A stretch of 14,611 bases of DNA from Clostridiales bacterium (lineage in GTDB: Bacteria > Bacillota > Clostridia > Saccharofermentanales > DTU023): NCBI GenBank assembly GCA_004556925.1, contig SFFI01000025.1:1-14611 (forward strand). The letters run 5' to 3'. A model generated the notes under the pieces. That model saw only the letters and a program-made list of their open reading frames with translations, was not told where the DNA came from and did no database searches. Below, piece after piece: positions 8,320 to 13,401 of the stretch. How positions within the stretch are numbered: position 1 is the first letter of the stretch; the number at the start of each line of letters is the position of its first letter. The position numbers and the translations under genes are program-made.

Positions 8320-8710
8320 GTGAAAAGCGTAGAAGACAGCTTTCACAATAGATTGCCAACCCATTACCTGTGGAAATCGAAGAAGTCATCATTCACATGC
8401 TATTCTATGCTTCGAGTTCAGCCAATTGCCGGTGGAAGTCGGAAAAGTCATTTTTCACAAGCCTTCCGACCTTAATTATTTGGCCAAAATTCATGTGAAA
8501 TAAATCCATACGACATTCCACCGTAAATTGGGCTTATCCGACCATGCCAGAATTCATGTGAAATAAATCAATTTGCTATTTCACCATATATTTCCCTCAT
8601 CTAGCCTGGACATAATTATGGTGAATCGAGCCATTATCACATTTCACCATATTTTTGGGGCTTTTGCCCCCACCCGAAGGCCTGTGAAATGACCAAAAGC
8701 AATATTCCAC
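8320..8710. repeat. Seven 27-bp GTGRAA...TTYCAC palindromes, mostly at an exact 63-bp period
   Basis: Units lie at 8320-8346, 8370-8396, 8432-8458, 8495-8521, 8558-8584, 8621-8647 and 8684-8710. All are exactly 27 bp from GTG to CAC. Start-to-start distances are 50, 62, 63, 63, 63 and 63. Arms are GTGRA(A/T) and TTYCAC, while the 15 bp between them vary widely. The intervening 35-36 bp are partly alike too: several end in a form of AATTCAT, and those after units 5 and 6 begin CATAT. The array is thus a diverged 63-bp tandem repeat in which the palindrome ends are under the strongest constraint. No gene overlaps it. Confidence 0.75.
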
Positions 8711-8753
8711 CACATTTGTGATTTTGTGGACCAGCCCGGCCGGCCTGAAAATG

Positions 8754-8797
8754 GTTGGCAAACCCCTGATTTAGCGGAATTGCCAACTCTTTTTTTG
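8754..8797 (+). terminator. Terminator-like hairpin GTTGGCAA/TTGCCAAC with T7 tail
   Basis: GTTGGCAA (8754-8761) pairs with TTGCCAAC (8780-8787), followed by TC and seven T residues. That is a proper plus-strand intrinsic terminator, yet there is no plus-strand gene for 700 bp upstream. A transcript across the 63-bp array would end here. Confidence 0.5.
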
Positions 8798-8870
8798 CTG
8801 TTCCTGCATGGTATTGCCTCGAAAAGAGTTGGCAAAGTGGTGATTTAGCGGATTTGGCAGACTTGCCAAC
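8754..8870. repeat. Four alternating arms GTTGGCAA / TTGCCAAC with a conserved core
   Basis: Arms lie at 8754-8761, 8780-8787, 8828-8835 and 8863-8870. The first and second pairs both enclose TGATTTAGCGGA, so the hairpin is duplicated about 73 bp apart. Arms two and three also form a longer stem: TTGCCAACTCTTTT (8780-8793) is complementary to AAAAGAGTTGGCAA (8822-8835). The hairpins are mutually exclusive, as in an attenuator. Confidence 0.65.
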
Positions 8871-8912
8871 AAAATGTCACCTAGCAAAAGCAGCCTAAGA
8901 AGGTCATTAAAG

Positions 8913-8992
8913 AAAGGCGATTACAAATTTACGCACTATTGCGGACTTGACTAAAGGCAATTACAAATTCACATACTATTGCGAACTTGACT
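8913..8992. repeat. 40-bp tandem duplication
   Basis: Two adjacent 40-bp units (8913-8952, 8953-8992) match at 35 positions, and all five differences are transitions (A/G or C/T). Each ends in ACTTGACT. Nothing coding overlaps. Confidence 0.8.
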
Positions 8993-9010
8993 TTCGGAAT
9001 TCTGGATTCT

Positions 9011-9150
9011 CGGGCATTTTTGCAACTAATGGGTGGGCCGCCGGACATTTTTGCAACTAGTGGATGGTAACGCGGGCAAATCTGCAAGTAATGGGTGGTT
9101 TGGCCTCTGTTTCTGAGAGCAAACCCATCCATTACCTGCAAATTTGTCCG
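9011..9150. repeat. 31-bp tandem repeat x3 followed by an inverted fourth copy
   Basis: Units at 9011-9041, 9042-9072 and 9073-9103 share the pattern CGGRCATTTTTGCAACTAAT then GGGTGG, with the third more diverged. The complement of 9121-9150 is a fourth copy, so units three and four face each other and can form a roughly 30-bp imperfect hairpin with a loop of about 17 nt. A further 12-bp inverted pair, GGTTTGGCCTCT (9097-9108) and AGAGGCCAAACC (9173-9184), overlaps it. Confidence 0.75.
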
Positions 9151-9233
9151 AAATTCAGGAAATCCGAAAGAGAGAGGCCAAACCTACTGATTCTGAAGAG
9201 AAATGGCCAGGCACCAGGCGCTAGAAAGGTCGA

Positions 9234-9460
9234 GATACTTCAACTTTCCGGATTTTCTTACAAGTTTGCAGATAATCTACCTCCCGGCCCACTTTTTTGA
9301 CGTCCAAATGTATATATCTCAGCGCCAAGATGAATGTTTTTATAGAAACTGCCTTATTCGGGCTATTTTAGGGGAAAAATCCGGCTAAGCCGGACTTTCA
9401 GAAAATTTCGGCGTACAAAAGCTGCAAACTTGTAAGAAAAATGAGGAAGTTGGATGTACT
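9234..9460. repeat. 188-bp inverted-repeat element, copy 2 (with outer arms)
   Basis: The perfect 19-bp arms are 9253-9271 and 9422-9440, again 150 bp apart. The left flank (CAACTTTCCGGATTTTC) and right flank (AGTTGGATGTACTGAG) match copy 1 in the same direction. The interior begins ATAATCTACCTC next to the left arm, whereas in copy 1 the corresponding ATAATTTACGTC is next to the right arm and inverted. The middle has diverged strongly and here contains a hairpin TCCGGC-TAA-GCCGGA (9380-9394). Confidence 0.7.
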
Positions 9461-9605
9461 GAGTGAAAATGAGGCATTTGGATGTACTGAGTGAAGATGA
9501 GGCCGTTGGATGTACTAGGTGAGAATAATAAAGTTGGATGTACTAGGTGAGAAAAGAATGGGGTTGGGCTAGTGAAAAAATGAGTAGCTTGGATTAGCTA
9601 TGTGA
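9441..9605. repeat. 28-bp tandem repeat (TTGGATGTACT...GTGA), four good and two decayed units
   Basis: TTGGATGTACT starts at 9450, 9478, 9506 and 9534, exactly 28 bp apart, each followed by GAGTGA or AGGTGA and an A/G-rich stretch. Weaker units follow near 9564 (TTGGGCTAGTGAAAA) and 9589 (TTGGATTAGC). The first unit is the outer right arm of the 188-bp element; copy 1 of that element has only this single unit (357-367). Confidence 0.75.
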
Positions 9606-9664
9606 AAAACCTCGCTGATGAGCTGAGTGTAATGCCTTGCTCAGAGTATTTTGTAAGACTTATG

Positions 9665-9720
9665 GCAACTTTTATTTATCCCACTTTAAGGCAGCTCCAT
9701 TTATCTCACTTTAAAGCAAC
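9665..9720. repeat. 26-bp tandem repeat x2 upstream of citD
   Basis: GCAACTTTTATTTATCCCAC (9665 on) and GCAGCTCCATTTATCTCAC (9691 on) are both followed by TTTAAAG or TTTAAGG, then a third GCAAC starts. The common core is ATTTATCYCACTTTAA. It lies about 60 bp before the putative cit promoter; a regulatory role is possible but not shown. Confidence 0.5.
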
Positions 9721-9776
9721 CTTCGGTTAAAAAACGATTCATTTGTCACCTCCTCTTGAGGACAACCCGGCTGGGG

Positions 9777-9805
9777 CTGGCATATTAAAAGTGTTAGACT
9801 ATAAA
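9777..9805 (+). promoter_or_regulatory. Putative citDEF promoter
   Basis: CTGGCA (9777-9782) and TATAAA (9800-9805) are 17 nt apart, giving a start near 9812 and a very short leader before the citD ribosome binding site at 9817-9823. The -35 matches four of six consensus bases. Confidence 0.45.
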
Positions 9806-9830
9806 AAATATGTATAGAGGAGGCTGCCTC

Positions 9831-10106
9831 ATGCAAATTATCAGGCAGGCCATGGCTGGCACCCTAGAGTCAAGTGATGTTCTAGTGGAAATAAGCCCCG
9901 CAGACAGGATCTGTATTGAACTGGAATCTCCCGTGAAAGCACAGTTTGGAGATTCTATCTTAGCAACCGCAAAAGAGGTGTTGGAGGCGCAGGGCGTACA
10001 AGGAGCCCAGGTGCGCTTGCAGGACCAAGGTGCTTTGGATTGCACTTTAAGGGCCAGGCTTGAGACCTGTATTGCCCGGGCGAGTCAGGAGGAAGATCAT
10101 GCGTAG
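9831..10106 (+). CDS. citD: Citrate lyase gamma subunit (acyl carrier protein), 91 aa
   Basis: CitD is the acyl carrier subunit of citrate lyase. It holds the citryl or acetyl group on a phosphoribosyl-dephospho-CoA arm attached to a serine. Here the motif AGTLESSD places Ser14 at the same position as the attachment serine of known CitD proteins. The rest is also typical: KAQFGDSILATAKEVLE, then GALDCTLRARLETCIARAS. Length is normal (usual 90-100). ATG 9831 follows GAGGAGG by 7 nt; an earlier ATG at 9810 lacks a proper site and would shift the conserved serine. It is the first gene of citDEF and its stop overlaps the citE start by 8 nt (ATGCGTAG), indicating translational coupling. Confidence 0.95.
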   Translation: MQIIRQAMAGTLESSDVLVEISPADRICIELESPVKAQFGDSILATAKEVLEAQGVQGAQVRLQDQGALDCTLRARLETCIARASQEEDHA

Positions 10107-10968
10107 GTCTATGATGTTCCTGCCTGGCAACAGTCCCCGCATGCTCATGAATGGGCCTGTGCTACCAGCAGATAGCTTAATTTTCGACTTGGAGGACGCT
10201 GTAGCGCCAGACCAAAAGGATGCTGCCCGCGTCATGCTGGCCCACGCCCTCACCAGCTTAGATTTTGGCCAGCGGGAGATCGTCGTCCGGATTAATGATC
10301 TGGAGTCCGCCTTCTGGCAGGCTGACCTAGATGAAGTCCTGCCCGCTAAGCCTGACTTAGTCATGCCACCCAAGGTCGCTAGGGCCCAGGACATTGAAAA
10401 GCTCGCAGCCTATTTGGATAAAAAAGAAGCGGAACTGGGTATTGAAGTGGGCAAGACGGGGATCCTTCCCTTGTTAGAGCTGGCCCTGGGTGTAGAAAAT
10501 GCCTTCGAAATTGCCCAGGCTAGTCCCCGCGTAGTCGCCCTCTTCCTGGGCGGTGAGGACTTGTCCGCCAACCTGCGGTCCCCTCGCACCAAGGAAGGTT
10601 GGGAACTCTTTTATGCCCGTACCCGTTTGGTCAACGCTGCTCGCGCCTGCGAGATCGATGTGATTGACACCCCCTTTACAGACACAGATGACCTGGAGGG
10701 TCTGCGTCAAGATGCCGAGTTTGCCAAGAGCCTGGGCTTCTCCGGCAAATCCGTCATCTCCCCCCGTCACCTAGATATTATCAACGAGGTCTTCTCCCCC
10801 ACCCAGGCAGAGATTATCTGGGCTCAAGAGGTCATGGCCGTCATTGAAGAAGGCAAGCGCCTGGGTAAGGGCGCCGTTTCTTTACACGGCAAGATGGTCG
10901 ATAAGCCCATTGTGATGCGGGCAGAGCAAATTCTAGAAAACGCAAAAGCCATGGGCTACCCGCTCTAG
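10099..10968 (+). CDS. citE: Citrate lyase beta subunit (citryl-ACP lyase), 289 aa
   Basis: CitE cleaves citryl-ACP to acetyl-ACP and oxaloacetate in the cytosolic citrate lyase complex. It belongs to the HpcH/HpaI aldolase / CitE family, a TIM barrel using Mg2+. Seen here: the N-terminal RSMMFLPGNSPRML, then LIFDLEDAVAPDQK (residues 27-40), a VRINDLES strand, a PKVARAQDIEKL segment, LFLGGEDL (metal-binding Glu and Asp), VIDTPFTDTDDLEGL, and GFSGKSVISPRHL near the end. Length agrees with the family (about 290-300). The start at 10099 has AGGAGGA 5-6 nt upstream and overlaps the citD stop. CitF follows after 16 nt. Confidence 0.95.
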   Translation: MRRSMMFLPGNSPRMLMNGPVLPADSLIFDLEDAVAPDQKDAARVMLAHALTSLDFGQREIVVRINDLESAFWQADLDEVLPAKPDLVMPPKVARAQDIEKLAAYLDKKEAELGIEVGKTGILPLLELALGVENAFEIAQASPRVVALFLGGEDLSANLRSPRTKEGWELFYARTRLVNAARACEIDVIDTPFTDTDDLEGLRQDAEFAKSLGFSGKSVISPRHLDIINEVFSPTQAEIIWAQEVMAVIEEGKRLGKGAVSLHGKMVDKPIVMRAEQILENAKAMGYPL

Positions 10969-10984
10969 GAAGGAAGAGATCAAG

Positions 10985-12394
10985 ATGGATAAACTTGTTA
11001 ATAACTTGAAAGAAGCCCTCAAGGCTGCCGGCATTAAGGACGGCGCCACCCTTTCCTTCCACCACCACATGCGGAACGGGGACTATGTGCTCAATATGAC
11101 CCTGGCCGCCGCGGCAGAACTCGGGGTCAAAGACCTCACCGTGAACGCCTCCGCTATCTTCCCTGTGCACGCTCCCTTGATTGACTTGATCAAGCAGGGT
11201 GTGGTAACCAGTTTGGAGTGCAACTACATGTCCGGCCCGGTGGGCGAAGCCATTTCCCAAGGGATCTTAGATAAGCCCGTCATTTTCCGGACCCATGGCG
11301 GCCGGCCTGCGGATATCGCCTCTGGCCAATTTCCCATTGATATCGCCGTCATCGCCGCACCTGCGGCAGACAAGATGGGGAATATTTCCGGTAAGTTCGG
11401 TCCCTCCCAATGTGGGTCGCTAGGTTATGCCTTTGCAGACGCAGAATTTGCGGACCAGGTTATCGCGGTAACCGACCATCTCATGCCCTACCCCCTGGTA
11501 GAGTATTCCATTCCTGAAACCCAGGTTAATTACGTCGTCCAGGTGGACAAGATCGGCGACCCCAAGGGCATCGTGTCCGGGACCACCAAAATTACCCGGG
11601 ACCCCATTGGCCTCCTCATGGCCCAATACGCTACCCAGGTCATCGAAGCCTCTCCCTATTATCAGGATGGCATGTCCTTCCAAACCGGAGCCGGCGGCGC
11701 CTCTCTGGCCACCGCGGCCTTCCTCAAGGACCGCATGCTGGAAAGGGGCATTAAAGGGTCCTACGGCATGGGCGGCATCACCTCTTACCTCGTCGATATG
11801 CTAGAGGCTGGGTGTTTTGAGTCTCTGGTAGACGTTCAATGCTTTGACCTAGGCGCTGTGGAGTCCATCCGGACGAATCCCAAGCACCGGGAAGTTTCAG
11901 CCCTCCACTACGCCGCGCCCCGGCCAGCCGTGGCCTCCTCTCTGGTCGATAATCTGGACTTCGTCATCTTAGGAGCCACAGAGATGGACAAGAACTTCAA
12001 TGTCAATGTCCACACTAACTCTCAGGGGGTCATCATGGGCGGATCAGGCGGGCACTCCGACACCGCAGCCGGCGCTAAACTCGCCATGATTATCGCCCCC
12101 CTCACCCGGGCCCGCATGCCCCTGATCCTGGACCAAGTCACCTGCCTGTCCACCCCCGGTGAGACCATTGACATCCTGGTCACCCAGTACGGAATTGCCG
12201 TGAACCCCCGCCGAGAAGACCTCATCCAGGCCCTCAGCGCAAGCAAGTTGCCCCTCCGGTCCATTGAAGACCTGCAAAAGACTGCAGAAGACCTGGTGGG
12301 CAAACCCAAGCCCCTGCCTCACGGCGACAAGGTCGTCGGCCAGGTCCGCTACCGCACGGGTGAAATCATTTCGGAAATTTATCAGCTAAACTAG
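10985..12394 (+). CDS. citF: Citrate lyase alpha subunit (citrate:acetyl-ACP transferase), 469 aa
   Basis: CitF exchanges acetate for citrate on the CitD arm (acetyl-ACP + citrate to citryl-ACP + acetate), completing the citrate lyase cycle with CitE. The sequence shows the family blocks: LSFHHHMRNGDYVLN near residue 25, then FRTHGGRPADIASGQ, GNISGKFGPSQCGSLGYA, SFQTGAGGASLA, GSYGMGGIT, FNVNVHTNSQGVIMGGSGGH and PGETIDILVTQYGIAVNPRR. At 469 residues it lacks roughly the first 40-45 residues of enterobacterial CitF (about 510). The conserved core is complete and the ATG at 10985 has GGAAG-type sites upstream, so this is probably a natural short form. It is the last gene of the operon, with no citX or citG after it. 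Confidence 0.95.
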   Translation: MDKLVNNLKEALKAAGIKDGATLSFHHHMRNGDYVLNMTLAAAAELGVKDLTVNASAIFPVHAPLIDLIKQGVVTSLECNYMSGPVGEAISQGILDKPVIFRTHGGRPADIASGQFPIDIAVIAAPAADKMGNISGKFGPSQCGSLGYAFADAEFADQVIAVTDHLMPYPLVEYSIPETQVNYVVQVDKIGDPKGIVSGTTKITRDPIGLLMAQYATQVIEASPYYQDGMSFQTGAGGASLATAAFLKDRMLERGIKGSYGMGGITSYLVDMLEAGCFESLVDVQCFDLGAVESIRTNPKHREVSALHYAAPRPAVASSLVDNLDFVILGATEMDKNFNVNVHTNSQGVIMGGSGGHSDTAAGAKLAMIIAPLTRARMPLILDQVTCLSTPGETIDILVTQYGIAVNPRREDLIQALSASKLPLRSIEDLQKTAEDLVGKPKPLPHGDKVVGQVRYRTGEIISEIYQLN

Positions 12395-12491
12395 GGGGCG
12401 TAGCTACATACCGTTTTACAGCAGCAAACCAGCCCCATAAAGGCTATCACATTGGCAAATAAGGCTACATAAACACTATTACACTTACTAA

Positions 12492-12541
12492 AAAAGCTTG
12501 GTGGTGAAGGGATCCTAAAGTCCACTTTCCGCCAAGCTTTT
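12492..12541 (+). terminator. Terminator of citDEF (likely bidirectional)
   Basis: AAAAGCTTGGTGG (12492-12504) pairs with CCGCCAAGCTTTT (12529-12541) with one G.U pair, about 100 nt after the citF stop. Tails are TTTT on the plus strand and six T on the minus strand. The stem resembles the one at 523-550 (AGCTYGGYGG), as if both derive from one mobile terminator type. Confidence 0.75.
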
Positions 12542-12589
12542 ACATTAGGTCCAGAGAAATAGCTTAGCTATGTATGGTGCACATGCCAT

Positions 12590-12627
12590 AAAAGAAAAAG
12601 CCCTGAAACTCTATGTTCCAAGGCTTT
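12590..12627 (-). terminator. Terminator of the tRNA-Val gene
   Basis: On the minus strand AAAGCCTTGGA (complement of 12617-12627) pairs with TTCAGGGCTTT (complement of 12598-12608), with two G.U pairs, followed by TTTTTCTTT. It begins at the last base of the encoded CCA, so the tRNA is transcribed alone. Confidence 0.75.
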
Positions 12628-12703
12628 GGTGGATCCTATTGGGTTCGAACCAATGACCCCCTGCACGTCAAGCAGGTACTCTAACCAGCTGAGCTAAGGA
12701 TCC
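12627..12703 (-). tRNA. tRNA-Val (anticodon GAC)
   Basis: The complement reads as a full cloverleaf: acceptor GGATCCT with AGGATCC, D-arm with TAGCTCAGCTGGTTAGAG, anticodon stem CCTGC/GCAGG around TTGACGT (anticodon GAC, valine), variable loop, then T-arm ATTGG-TTCGAAC-CCAAT. Discriminator A is followed by an encoded CCA. The total is 77 nt with CCA. It reads codons GUC and GUU. The gene stands alone between its own promoter and terminator, facing citF. Confidence 0.93.
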
Positions 12704-12707
12704 AAAC

Positions 12708-12746
12708 GCTTGACTAATTTACCCTATCAAAGGAGCGAAGTCAAGC
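12708..12746 (-). promoter_or_regulatory. Promoter of the tRNA-Val gene, framed by an inverted repeat
   Basis: On the minus strand TTGACT (complement of 12739-12744) and TAAATT (complement of 12716-12721) are 17 nt apart, placing the start a few bases before the tRNA. A perfect 8-bp inverted repeat, GCTTGACT (12708-12715) and AGTCAAGC (12739-12746), frames the promoter. Confidence 0.6.
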
Positions 12747-12749
12747 ACT

Positions 12750-13190
12750 GGTTAAATTTGGAACACGAAAAGGTTAACAAAGTTAATTGCCAAAGTAAAC
12801 AGGACTCGCCTCAAGAACCGTAAGCATCAAACCTATACGGGCATAGTAAAAGGTAGAATCATCCCTGACAATAGCTTAAGGCACTAGAAATTCCTCAAGA
12901 GTTATCTGAGCTCTAACCGATGTTCTTTGGAGTCTTAAGAGACTCTTAAGAGACTCAAAAAAAAGACTCTTAATAGTGTTAAGTAACTGCAAAAAGGGAG
13001 GGGAGCTTTCCAAGGTGAATAAGCTAAGCCAGCGAGAGATCGTTAAGTGAATAGATGGTATGAGGAGATAAAAGCTCAAAGAGCAAGTGGCCTTTGCGCA
13101 TTTCAAGGCCCTTAACTCAAAAGCAGAAAACAAAAAATAACGGGGCCACCCACACAACTCAAAATACCCTTAGCTGTATAACCGCAAAAC
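12750..13190. other. Gene-free stretch, A-rich on the plus strand
   Basis: I see no convincing gene here. A 93-codon minus-strand frame (12876-13157) has no ribosome site and an implausible composition. The only structure is a run of 11-bp units AGACTCTTAAG with overlapping palindromes (12930-12956), followed by eight A and another GACTCTTAA. GTTAA also recurs several times between 12750 and 12790. Confidence 0.5.
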
Positions 13191-13191
13191 T

Positions 13192-13232
13192 CCCGCAGCT
13201 GGCCTCACCGCCTCCTGCGGGTGCTTTTATTT
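13192..13232 (+). terminator. GC-rich terminator hairpin between the ABC exporter gene and the tRNA
   Basis: CCCGCAG (13192-13198) pairs with CTGCGGG (13215-13221). The plus strand then reads GCTTTTATTT, and the minus strand reads AGTTTTG. It can end the leftward exporter transcript (stop at 13402), and on the plus strand it would end an unidentified transcript from 12.7-13.2 kb. Confidence 0.55.
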
Positions 13233-13236
13233 AACA

Positions 13237-13365
13237 AATGTAGCGAGGGCAGGTTTGACGCTCAGGTGCGGGGTATATCGTCTACTCGTGGACAAAAACC
13301 TTATCCTTGATAAAGAGATTGAGGTAACGTTTAATATGGAGACGAGTGTGAAGGTGATGGGGTGA
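13237..13365 (+). pseudogene. Possible remnant of a serine-recombinase-type C-terminus
   Basis: An open stretch of 42 codons with no start codon context reads through YRLLVDKNLILDKEIEVTFN before a TGA. The pattern of an aliphatic strand, Asp-Lys, and then an IEVTFN strand resembles the end of large serine recombinases. Nothing upstream of 13237 continues it, so if real it is a decayed fragment. Very tentative. Confidence 0.2.
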
Positions 13366-13401
13366 GTTTGGGGAATATCAATTAAATTTTGGACTATCCT
13401 C

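Noticed and set aside
8320..8710. CRISPR array (27-bp repeats with 36-bp spacers)
   Set aside because: The geometry fits, but the repeats agree only at their ends, the 36-bp intervals resemble one another, and there is no cas gene in the window.
8754..8870. Integron attC-like sites from GTTGGC-type arms
   Set aside because: Arms are simple 8-bp palindromes without paired R/L boxes; no integrase and no cassettes.
8947..8979. TTGACT and TACTAT in the 40-bp repeats as a promoter
   Set aside because: The spacing is 21 nt, too long for a normal sigma-A promoter.
9064..9300. Plus-strand reading frame of 78 codons
   Set aside because: It runs through the 31-bp repeat and the element arm; the product is repeat-derived and has no coding character.
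12876..13157. 93-codon minus-strand reading frame
   Set aside because: No ribosome binding site and no family resemblance; it spans the AGACTCTTAAG repeat run.
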